Shown here piece after piece: positions 1 to 8,499 of a stretch of 30,536 bases of DNA; position 1 is the first letter of the stretch, and each line of letters starts with the position of its first letter. Both the position numbers and the translations under genes were made by a program. Below the pieces are notes generated by a model. The model was not told where the DNA came from. It searched no databases and saw only the letters and a list, made by a program, of their open reading frames with translations. Location of the stretch: positions 1 to 30,536 of the forward strand of contig JAJDEH010000389.1 of NCBI GenBank assembly GCA_029259935.1, in the 5' to 3' direction. The stretch comes from Planctomycetota bacterium. GTDB lineage: Bacteria > Planctomycetota > Planctomycetia > Pirellulales > Pirellulaceae.

Positions 1-156
1 TGGAGGAGATTGGTTTTGTAACGCCACCACCATCATGGCATGGAAGCCTTCTTTTTACTTACCCCAGTTTCTCATGCCTCCTCCTCTTCGACCCAATCCC
101 GCGCCGGATCGTCGGTTACACTCAAATGGTTCTCTGTTTCAGTAGCCTGTTCAACC

Positions 157-423
157 ATGAAGCTTCAATTTGATCCCGACGACATTCGCCCAATTGTTCA
201 AGCGGTCGTTGTTGAAGTGCTTGAGCAAGTCGAATCTGATCACGCGCGTTTGAACAGTCGAATGGCCTACCCGGAATCGGATGCCGCAACGCTTCTGGGA
301 ATTGCAACGCACACACTTCGCGATTGTCGCCGGCGCGGTGAGATTCAAGGCAGTAGGGTCGGCAAACGTATCGTTTACAGTCGAGATGAACTCAAGCGAT
401 TCTTGCAGCAAAACCGTGTTTGA
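157..423 (+). CDS. MerR/excisionase-type helix-turn-helix protein (88 aa)
   Basis: This is a small DNA-binding protein. Residues 37-86 form a MerR-like/excisionase HTH: an AATLLGI recognition segment, a THTLRDCRRRGEI helix, then a short wing (VGKRIVYSRDEL) leading to a final helix. Such proteins act as recombination directionality factors or repressors for a neighbouring integrase, or recruit a plasmid/phage protein to DNA. An in-frame ATG at 40 would add 39 low-complexity Ser-rich residues. I prefer the ATG at 157, which begins the acidic, Ile/Val-rich helix preceding the HTH, although neither start has a good ribosome binding site. The integrase follows 235 nt downstream on the same strand, which supports an excisionase or regulator role. 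That role is inferred from family and context. Confidence 0.72.
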   Translation: MKLQFDPDDIRPIVQAVVVEVLEQVESDHARLNSRMAYPESDAATLLGIATHTLRDCRRRGEIQGSRVGKRIVYSRDELKRFLQQNRV

Positions 424-478
424 ATTTCCACCTAGTTTTGTAATTGTGTTGGGCGTCTTGTTGGGTATAAATAAGGAC

Positions 479-512
479 GAGCCGCAAGGGTGCAGCAACA
501 CCCCTACGGCTC
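479..512. repeat. 14-bp imperfect inverted repeat between HTH gene and integrase
   Basis: The arms 479-492 and 499-512 pair at 12 of 14 positions around a 6-nt loop. No T-run follows, so it is a poor intrinsic terminator. It could be a transcript stem that insulates the integrase from upstream reading, or a protein-binding site of the element. Nothing else is recognisable between 424 and 658. Confidence 0.5.
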
Positions 513-658
513 TAACCACTATGCAACCCTGTATGAGAGGGTCACTCAATGGCTGCATGCTATTCTATTCTCGGGCGATTCTTTTGCCATCTCTCCTTCT
601 TTTCGGGTTGCTCGTTCCTCCCATTTTTCTGCGCTGCGATTAGATACAGGAGAACACC

Positions 659-1797
659 ATGAGAGCTTGGTTGTTTCAAGATTACAAACAGAAGAAGAAA
701 CTCGGCGAGGCAAAATGCCCGTGGTCGGTCGGATGGATCGATCCGGATGGCAAACGCAAGTCGAAGCGGATTGGCAGCAAGAGCATGGCCGAGAAGTTCC
801 GCAAGAAGACCGAGGGCGAACTGGCCGCCGGCACGTATCAGCGTCGATCGCGAAAACGTTGGCAGCAATTCCGCGCAGAGTACAAGGACCGCGTGTTGTG
901 CAACCTGAAGCCGCGCAGTCGCACCGAGTGCGTCAACGCCCTCAGCCGTTTCGAGGAAATCCTAAAGCCACAATTCGTCGACAGCATTAAGACATCCCAC
1001 ATTGACGCGTTCGTGGCACAACGACGCACAGAGCCTGGACGCAAGCCCAACTCGACCGTTTCAGAATACACCATCAAGAAGGAGCTTTCTTCGATTCGCG
1101 CGGCGCTGAACGTCGCTCACGACTGGGAATATTTGGCAAAGGTTCCCAAGTTCCGCAGGATCAAGGTTCCTCAAGCCATGCCTCGACCGGTGACGCGAGA
1201 GCATTTCGAGGCGATCTATCAAGCGTGCGAAGTGGCGACAATGCCGGAACGATTGCCGTTTGAGCCATCGGAATGGTGGCGTGCGGTGATCATGTTCGCA
1301 ATGACGACAGGATGGCGGAAGGAGGAGATACTGTTGTTTTGCCGCAAGGATCTCGATCAGGATACTGGACAGATTACGACGCGCGCGCAGAACAACAAAG
1401 GCAGTCGCGACGACGTTGATTTCTTACCGGCAGTCACGCTAGATCACATTTGGCGTATTCCCTCGTTCAATTCCGAAGTGTTTCCTTGGACGCACGACAT
1501 CCGCACGTTCGACGTCCAATTTCATCGAATCCAGAGGGCTGCGGGAATCCACTTGCCGTGTATTATTCAGCGCAAGCACGATTGCACGGCAACGTGTCAC
1601 TTGTACGGCATGCACGACCTGCGAAGAGCCTACGCAACCGAAAATTGTGACCGACTGCCCTTGCCCGTCCTGCAAAAGAAGATGCGGCACAAGGACATTC
1701 AGACCACCATGCGATACGTCGAGATGGCGAGCAAGATGAAGCGGGCGATGGACGACGTATATGTGCCGGAACTTCCCCAGAAAAAAAGGGGCGAGGC

Positions 1798-1804
<7 letters not shown>
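659..1804 (+). CDS. Tyrosine recombinase / phage-type integrase
   Basis: This is a site-specific DNA recombinase of the tyrosine (phage integrase) family. The 381-residue protein has a basic N-terminal arm-binding-like region (1-65), a SAM-like core-binding domain (about 66-165) and a C-terminal catalytic domain. The expected catalytic residues are present: R220 in TTGWRKEE, H319 and R322 in HDLRR, H344 in MRHKD and nucleophile Y353 in TMRYVEM. A cluster of Cys and His (C301, H307, C309, C313, H314) sits just before the HxxR motif and may form a small metal site. A good Shine-Dalgarno (AGGAG, 7 nt before the ATG) fixes the start. The gene probably mobilises the element ending at the nearby tRNA-Arg gene. 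It ends in a 7-nt convergent overlap with the next gene. Confidence 0.93.
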
Positions 1805-2589
<785 letters not shown>

Positions 2590-3228
2590 ATGTTGAATTC
2601 GACTGGGTTTCCGTTGGTGGTATTGATGAAATGTAAATTTCCGCTTGGCAGCTTGCAAGCCCACCTCCGCGAGATTCTCTGTGATGGGCGCGAAATGGAA
2701 GGCTTCCAGCAACGGTATTGCTAGAGTTGCTGGCCCCCGTAGTTGACGCCGTTGCGGCTTGAAAGTTTTCGTTGTTTCGATTCACCCTGATGGGTCGCTT
2801 GATGCTGGTGTCTTTGCTGTTGATTCATTCGGCGAGGGCGTACGCGCCCCGGTGAGAACCGTTGACGAAATGGACCAGACGCTCCTTGATCATCGTGGCG
2901 ACATTCTTTGTTTGGTAGAACTTGATGCGGATCATCTGTTCGTGCCAGTCGTGAATAGGGCGGCTGCGGGCGGAACTCTGCGGCGTCTTGGACGGATTAG
3001 GTGCAGCCGTTGACGTTTTGGTGCGTGGTGGGAATGATCTGGCGCGTTCGGATGGAAGAAACAACTGTTTGGGTGGGGAATTCGGCCCATCGCTCGGTTG
3101 CGACATTCTTACCACAGAGGTTAGACTACCAGTGAAGTCCTTTCCCCTGGATCCCATGGGAGCCGGGTAGTTGAGCCCGTTGGTCAGAGACGCTGATTCT
3201 GAGTCTGCCGTCGTTTCAAGGGATTGCC
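2590..3228. other. Non-coding or degraded stretch, no supported gene
   Basis: This stretch holds only short open frames lacking ribosome binding sites. The least unlikely is a 110-residue minus-strand frame at 2825-3157 of unknown family, whose last 40 residues look more protein-like than the Pro/Ser-rich start. An 8-bp perfect inverted repeat with a 12-nt loop lies at 2706-2733. I see no promoter or RNA that I can name. Confidence 0.5.
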
Positions 3229-3510
3229 ATGAACGTGCTTGTTACCAAAGTCGGCGTAAAGGACGGCCAGGAACGCTTCATTCTTGCCGACGCCTCGACG
3301 GGCGATTCGATTGTCAAACGGGATGTCTCCGAGCGGACATTGCGCGACTACTTGAAGACCCTGGGCGGGACGGACCACGTTGTCGACGAGGCGTTTCTAA
3401 AAGCGCGTAAGCGTTTTTCGAAAGGGGAAGGGCCATGTCATGAAGTTGTCGACGAAATTGAAGATATCTATACCGAAATCGTTTTGGAAGAAGAAGGCAA
3501 CATTTCCTAA
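3229..3510 (+). CDS. Small acidic protein of unknown family (93 aa)
   Basis: The start is supported by an AAGGGA ribosome binding site just upstream of the ATG. The N-terminal half alternates beta-like stretches (NVLVTKVGV, RFILADAST). The C-terminal half is helical and acidic, ending in a Glu-rich tail (DEIEDIYTEIVLEEEG). It has no membrane segment, and I do not recognise a family. It lies 77 nt upstream of the REC-PAS-SpoIIE gene on the same strand, so the two may be cotranscribed. A role as a partner or target of the phosphatase is possible, but it does not show the STAS or anti-sigma kinase motifs expected for that. Confidence 0.7.
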   Translation: MNVLVTKVGVKDGQERFILADASTGDSIVKRDVSERTLRDYLKTLGGTDHVVDEAFLKARKRFSKGEGPCHEVVDEIEDIYTEIVLEEEGNIS

Positions 3511-3587
3511 GCCGCGATCTCGGGCGGAAATCACCAAGCGTGTTGCTATGTCGTTGAACCCTGTGTCCCGTCGGCGGGAGGGATTCG

Positions 3588-5111
3588 GTGAATTCTAAGC
3601 CACTGCAAGTATTGATCATCGAGGACAATCTTGCTGATGTCCGCCTCATCGAAGCCTTGCTGGAGGACTACGACCCCAACGCGATTGTGTTGGAGCATGT
3701 TGAATTCTTGCCCAACGCCGAGCGGTTGGGGTCGGGTGACATTGATGTCATTCTGCTCGATCTGAACCTACGGGCGAGCGGTGGGCTGGAAACGCTAAGA
3801 GAACTGCGGCAAGCCAATTCCGCGTTGCCGGTCGTGGTGCTGACCGGTTTGGGTGACGAGGAGACGGCTCGGGAGGCGGTCCGCGCCGGCGCTCAAGACT
3901 ATCTGGTCAAGGGCGAAGTCGACGCCAACTTGCTCGTGCGGTCGATCATTTACGCTTTTGAGCGTTGCCGCGTCGAGCAACACCTGCGCGAGAGTGAATC
4001 GCGATTGCGATTATTGACCGGGCAAATTCCCGCCATACTCTGGACCACTGACGGAGAACTGAAGCTGACGTCGGCGGTTGGAGGCGGACTTCGGGATCTC
4101 GACTTGGAACAGGAAGAGATTTTGGGGTCGACGGTCGAGGAATTCTTTCAGACCAGCGGATCGGAAAAGGACCCGCTTTCGATGCACCAACGGGCTTTGG
4201 ATGGAACAGCAAGTTCGGATGTTGTGCACTGGAGAGAGCGTTTTTCGCATTTTTACGTCGAGGCGCTGCGCAACGCGAATGACGACATCGTCGGAACGAT
4301 CGGAGTCGCCTTGGATATTACCATGCAACGTCGCATGGAACAGGGACTGCGAGCCGCGCAGCGCATTCAGCAACACCTGTTGCCCGAAGCCGCGCCGTCG
4401 ATTCCCGGGTTCGAGATCGCCGCGCGTTGTTTTCCGGCCGAACACTGCAGCGGCGATTACTTCGACTTCATTCCGCTGCCTGACGGTAGTTTGGCAGTTG
4501 TGGTGGCCGATGCCTCGGGCCATGGATTTGGCCCCGCGATCCTGGCAACCACGGTGCGGTCGTATCTGCGGGCGGCCGCCATGCAGGATCGAGACATCCA
4601 CGAAATGCTGACGACGGTCAATTGGCTGTTGGCCAATGATTCGGAAGCCGACCAATACGTGACGTTGTTTTGCTGCCGCATCGATCCCAAAACCAACACG
4701 CTCTGCTATTCTGCCGCCGGACATCAGGCGTTGCTGATCGACGCGCATCATCGCGCGCGTATTTTGGAGAGTAACTGCTTGCCGCTTGGAATTGATTCCA
4801 GCGAGACATTTAGTCTGTCGCGTAACATTGCCCTCCGGCGAGGCGACATATTGATATTCGTTACCGACGGCATCTTGGAAACCCATAATGATCAAGATGA
4901 ATTGTTTGGCATGAAGCGGCTAATCGACCGCGTCAAGCAGTTGCGCGACCAGCCGGCTCAGGCAATCGTCGAAACGCTTTATCAAGATGCCCGCGCCTTC
5001 GCCCAAGGGGGGATTCTGGATGACGACATCACGGTCATCGTGGCGAAGTTCGTAGGCGTCGGACCGGATGCCGGGCCGGGCCTTCAGGAAGCGGTCACTG
5101 AATTGGTCTAG
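3588..5111 (+). CDS. Response regulator with PAS and SpoIIE/PP2C phosphatase domains
   Basis: This is a cytoplasmic signalling protein of 507 residues that couples a two-component receiver to a PP2C-type serine phosphatase (RsbU/SpoIIE family). The receiver (about 1-125) has the acidic pair E12/D13, phospho-acceptor D58, T86 and K108. A PAS-like segment covers about 135-250. The phosphatase domain (about 260-490) keeps the metal-binding signatures SGDYFD (288-293), VADASGHG (305-312), VTDGILE (425-431) and GILDDDI (475-481). Such proteins usually dephosphorylate an anti-sigma antagonist in a partner-switching pathway when the receiver is phosphorylated. No cognate kinase, STAS protein or anti-sigma factor is in the window. 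The start is a GTG with a strong GGGAGG ribosome binding site. Confidence 0.93.
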   Translation: MNSKPLQVLIIEDNLADVRLIEALLEDYDPNAIVLEHVEFLPNAERLGSGDIDVILLDLNLRASGGLETLRELRQANSALPVVVLTGLGDEETAREAVRAGAQDYLVKGEVDANLLVRSIIYAFERCRVEQHLRESESRLRLLTGQIPAILWTTDGELKLTSAVGGGLRDLDLEQEEILGSTVEEFFQTSGSEKDPLSMHQRALDGTASSDVVHWRERFSHFYVEALRNANDDIVGTIGVALDITMQRRMEQGLRAAQRIQQHLLPEAAPSIPGFEIAARCFPAEHCSGDYFDFIPLPDGSLAVVVADASGHGFGPAILATTVRSYLRAAAMQDRDIHEMLTTVNWLLANDSEADQYVTLFCCRIDPKTNTLCYSAAGHQALLIDAHHRARILESNCLPLGIDSSETFSLSRNIALRRGDILIFVTDGILETHNDQDELFGMKRLIDRVKQLRDQPAQAIVETLYQDARAFAQGGILDDDITVIVAKFVGVGPDAGPGLQEAVTELV

Positions 5112-5242
5112 CGATCACCGCAGCCCGCATAATCGGTAGTTTCGACGCGACCGCGCGAACTGTTTGACTAGGGTCCCCGCGTGACCTACATAAGTCTGGT
5201 CCTTCTCTAGCCAAGCCTTTCATTGTCCAGCAGCGAATTGCC

Positions 5243-5959
5243 ATGACGGATTACAGTCCTTACGCCGAAGAGCCTTCGCGACCTGCTTCGACGGACGCCA
5301 ATGTTACTCAGCAACTAAGCTCCCAGGAACTTGCGGCCAGCGCCCGCGATAACGCCACGGAGATGCACCGTCCCGAGCGCGACGGTGATTCTGGTCAAGG
5401 TCCATTTGGCACGCCGTCACAGTCTTTAAACGATGGCCCCCCCGCGATCTCGGAGGAACCTGAAGAGGACGAGGTTTCGATCGAAGAATATATGTCGCAA
5501 ATGTTGGCTCGCATGGGCAGTGGCATTCAAGACGAACTGGCACCCGAGAGTGAACCAATTGAGAATACGCCGGTTGAGCCCGAGCCAACCCCTCCTTTGA
5601 TGGAAGATGGCGAGGTGATTCCCACGTCGCGGCCACCCGAAAATCGGTCAGGCCTCAGCGATATGCGGCAAATTGCCAATGAAACCGCGCAGGACGCGCT
5701 GCGCACGCACAGCCTCGCCGTTACGCGCCGACGCCTTACGCGGCGACTGGTTGGCTATGCGGGTTTTGTCTTCGTGGCCACGGTGACTTCCAGTATTCTT
5801 GCACTTCAGGCACCCACAAGCTCGTCCATGTCGTACATGGCCGCGGTGGGCTTGACGTTTTTGGCGATGCTGGGAGTTCGGCGCTATTCATCAATGACGA
5901 AAAAACTCTTGGTCGCACTGCCCACCGAAGCCAGCGATGCCTGCCCCACCGGAGAGTAG
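5243..5959 (+). CDS. Unknown protein with acidic disordered N-terminus and two C-terminal membrane helices
   Basis: The 238-residue protein has a long, Pro/Glu/Ser-rich, probably disordered N-terminal region (1-140). Inside it is a more ordered helical motif EVSIEEYMSQMLARM (77-91). An Arg-rich segment (RRRLTRRL) then precedes two predicted membrane helices, at about 170-189 and 195-212. There is no signal peptide, so the large N-terminal part should lie in the cytoplasm with the C-terminus as a membrane hairpin. I do not recognise the family. The nearest neighbours on either side on the same strand are the SpoIIE-type protein (131 nt upstream) and a secreted Pro-rich protein, and neither tells its function. 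The start has no strong ribosome binding site. Confidence 0.75.
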   Translation: MTDYSPYAEEPSRPASTDANVTQQLSSQELAASARDNATEMHRPERDGDSGQGPFGTPSQSLNDGPPAISEEPEEDEVSIEEYMSQMLARMGSGIQDELAPESEPIENTPVEPEPTPPLMEDGEVIPTSRPPENRSGLSDMRQIANETAQDALRTHSLAVTRRRLTRRLVGYAGFVFVATVTSSILALQAPTSSSMSYMAAVGLTFLAMLGVRRYSSMTKKLLVALPTEASDACPTGE

Positions 5960-6347
5960 GGCGAACTGTTACCACCCGCTGAAACGACCAAACCGCTGGG
6001 CCGACTCGAATTAGCCGCTGACGATTACCATGGTTCCTACGTAAGATCCGTCGCCGCTTCGCGTGGTTTGTAACGGCAATTCCGCATTCCGGCTCTCTCA
6101 TCCCTCTGCGGCGGATGACTGCTGTCACGAATAGTGTACAAGAGACTGCTTTGGGCATTTGCACGAACTTGCCGTCTTTGAGTCGCCCGTGATCAAGAGT
6201 AGATCGCGATCGCGCCTTTCGCCGATGAGGACGAGGATGACACTCTTCAACACAGCTTGATGAACGGAAATCTTGGACGCTGGACGCACGACCCGCACAT
6301 TCAGCACGGACAGTTATCGATACGACTCAACGGACTGGGACAAAAAA
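5960..6347. other. 388-nt intergenic stretch, nothing recognised
   Basis: The region between the membrane protein and the next secreted protein holds no convincing gene, RNA or terminator. An in-frame ATG at 6273 would extend the next protein upstream, but the extension lacks a signal-peptide character. Confidence 0.45.
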
Positions 6348-7205
6348 ATGCGTGCAGCGACTCTCTGGATTGCTCTGGCAACTATCTCAACGACTTCCGG
6401 CTTGCTGCTATCTCAGGACGTGCGGCTCGAGGACGCTGCTTCCGATCGTCCCAGCACGGACGTCGAAACAGCCTTTCCGCTTCCCTCCCTGCATCCCGGC
6501 CCGCGGCACCCGCACGGCTATCTATGGGAAGGATTCGACGCCCCGATTGAATATGACATTTATGGCGATCGGTGCCGTCACCGCATCCAGCCCGAGCGGT
6601 ATGGAAATCGATTTGGCCGTGGCGGTCCCATGATGGCCCCCGAGTTTCACGGTTCGCATCACCCGGTCGATGGCCCGATACAACATCTTGAATCGCACGA
6701 AAGTACACCCGCGACTCCCGTGCGGCTTCCCGCTCCTCGACCTGAAAGCCTGCCGTCCATTCCCACCGTGCGGATTCCCAGCGTAACAACGGACGAATTT
6801 GAGCCGAATGTTGAGGAAGCTCCGGGCCTGCTCGTGCTGCCGGAAAATTCGCTTCCGGACCAAGAACTGCCACCCGTTGTTACGGAATCACCGACAATTG
6901 CCCCAGCACCGCCAAGTGGCCGAGAGTCGCCCGTGGACAACAACAGATTGACCACTCCGAATTTCACGCATACGCCATCCGATCAAAAGGTGGATTTGCG
7001 TTCGCCGCAGGATCCTCCGGTGCCCGCACTGCGACTCAAGCCGAGCGAACTAGTAGAACCCTCCATCGATCTGCCAGCAGATCGCCCAATTCGAGTAAGA
7101 TCCGAGGACTTGCCAGCGAACGAATTGCCGGTGTTGGAGCCCGTCGAATCACCCCGAACGAATCGCAAAACGCTGGAAGCTGTCCGCGCCTTAATCAAAA
7201 CCTGA
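6348..7205 (+). CDS. Secreted proline-rich protein of unknown function
   Basis: I chose the ATG at 6348 rather than the upstream ATG at 6273 because it directly begins a signal peptide (MRAATLWIALATISTTSGLLL). The mature part of about 265 residues is rich in Pro, Ser, Glu and Arg, lacks cysteines apart from one, and is probably extended or disordered. A short His-, Gly- and Arg-rich region lies near residues 65-125, and repeated P-x-L/P-x-P stretches follow to the end. I do not recognise a domain. A cell-wall or periplasmic role is only a guess from the export signal. The gene ends 36 nt before the convergent gene on the other strand. Confidence 0.7.
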   Translation: MRAATLWIALATISTTSGLLLSQDVRLEDAASDRPSTDVETAFPLPSLHPGPRHPHGYLWEGFDAPIEYDIYGDRCRHRIQPERYGNRFGRGGPMMAPEFHGSHHPVDGPIQHLESHESTPATPVRLPAPRPESLPSIPTVRIPSVTTDEFEPNVEEAPGLLVLPENSLPDQELPPVVTESPTIAPAPPSGRESPVDNNRLTTPNFTHTPSDQKVDLRSPQDPPVPALRLKPSELVEPSIDLPADRPIRVRSEDLPANELPVLEPVESPRTNRKTLEAVRALIKT

Positions 7206-7241
7206 TTGGCCGGACCGGCCGTGGGCAGCGATCTTTCAAGG

Positions 7242-8165
7242 CTACGCGCCAGGTTTTGCGGCTTGCGAAACTAGCGTCCACCCATGCTCCGTGGGCTCAA
7301 ATCGGTAGTCGCCCGTGGAAAAGAGGTGCTCGGCAGTGCCGAAATCACCTCCGCAGTGGAACTGAATACAGTGTCGGCGGTCGCCGTCGAAGTCCAGCGT
7401 CTCACCAGGATGAAGGGTTAGCACTTCTCCGTCGATCGCGAAGCGTATTGTCGTGTTCCACGGTCGCGGATTCGTTAACGACAAGATTTTCACCTTTGGA
7501 GGATCCGGGTTCTTCTCTCCAGTCAGTTGGTAATTGCGCACCGCTTCCGCCAAAAAATTCCATGGGCTTTGCGCGAGTTGGGGCAGCCTCTTGTCCGGTT
7601 CTTGGCTTGGCGGCGTATCGATCTCTAACGAAGCCTTATCTTGGTCGATGGTTTCAATCATGTCGTCCGCCGAAGATTCGTCTGGAACCGGCACCGGGCG
7701 GGAGACAATGTTCTCCGTAGGTTGAATCGTCTCCTCGAGCTGACTCGGACTCTGAGTGTCCACGGTCTTTGGTTCGTCGGGGTCGTCATCGAGGATGGCG
7801 ATAAGTTGATCCAGGTTCTCGATTTTCGGTGCTTGCTGTTCCAATTCGATATCAGACGCCGGTTTTTTTATGGCGACATCAGACTTAACGCCTGCCGCAG
7901 TCTTGCTCTCCGCCGTCACGTCTTTCTTGATTTGCTTGGGTGGCATTACCGCAGCCGCGATCGCCATCGGGTCTTGGGAATGCTTCGACTTGCCGGCGGA
8001 ATTGGCTCGCGCGACGGATTCCACTAGGCGGCGTTGGGCTTCACCAAACGGGACACCTGCCAACAGCAGTCCGTTAAGGAGCAACAGTGCATAAAATACG
8101 TACCGAATCATGGATAGCCGACGAGCAGTGCCCGTCGCGACCGGCTTTGGTTGATTTTCCGTCAT
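7242..8165 (-). CDS. Unknown membrane-anchored protein (307 aa)
   Basis: A short cytoplasmic N-terminus is followed by one membrane helix at about residues 20-38 (IRYVFYALLLLNGLLLAGV). A long acidic and Pro/Ser-rich linker (about 60-210) then leads to a compact C-terminal domain (about 215-300). That domain has beta-rich sequence with conserved-looking aromatic and Gly positions (NPRPWNTTIRFAIDG, ETLDFDGDRRH, HCIQFHCGGDFGTAEH). The layout suggests an anchored periplasmic domain at the end of a flexible tether. I do not recognise the family. An internal ATG at residue 19 would remove only the hydrophilic start; neither start has a clear ribosome binding site. Confidence 0.75.
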   Translation of the reverse strand: MTENQPKPVATGTARRLSMIRYVFYALLLLNGLLLAGVPFGEAQRRLVESVARANSAGKSKHSQDPMAIAAAVMPPKQIKKDVTAESKTAAGVKSDVAIKKPASDIELEQQAPKIENLDQLIAILDDDPDEPKTVDTQSPSQLEETIQPTENIVSRPVPVPDESSADDMIETIDQDKASLEIDTPPSQEPDKRLPQLAQSPWNFLAEAVRNYQLTGEKNPDPPKVKILSLTNPRPWNTTIRFAIDGEVLTLHPGETLDFDGDRRHCIQFHCGGDFGTAEHLFSTGDYRFEPTEHGWTLVSQAAKPGA

Positions 8166-8499
8166 GATGGCTTAGGCAGTTAGGGTTTTCGAACCATCGG
8201 GGCTTTTCTCATGGAAGTATAGGATGCGGTCCGCCACATCGACGTCCGGATGCGGCGGATCCCCGGGTAATTCTGAAAAAGCTGGATTTGGCGAGACGCT
8301 GCCGTGAACGGATATCGCATTTCGCCGCCAATCCTCTGGCATATTCCCGGTTGCCGTAATTGACGGGGTCAGCGCGAATCTCCAGAATTGACCGTCAAAA
8401 CACCAGCTTGAAATCGGAGCAATCCTCCCTCCTCAAGGATTATCTCCGTCGTTGGAAAGACCATTCTCATCTCTCGTTCTCGGAAGACATTAGGCATTC
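8166..8499. other. 334-nt divergent intergenic region
   Basis: This gap separates the minus-strand membrane protein from the plus-strand peptidase and must carry promoters for both. I cannot assign -35/-10 boxes with confidence. A spaced 7-bp inverted repeat (TTGACGG at 8360-8366 and CCGTCAA at 8392-8398) is the only structure noticed. Confidence 0.4.

Noticed and set aside
281..643. 120-residue plus-strand frame overlapping the HTH gene
   Set aside because: It overlaps the HTH gene in another frame and the intergenic stem, with no protein family resemblance.
4011..4895. 294-residue minus-strand open frame
   Set aside because: It is antisense to the SpoIIE phosphatase gene, has no family signature and arises from codon bias on the opposite strand.
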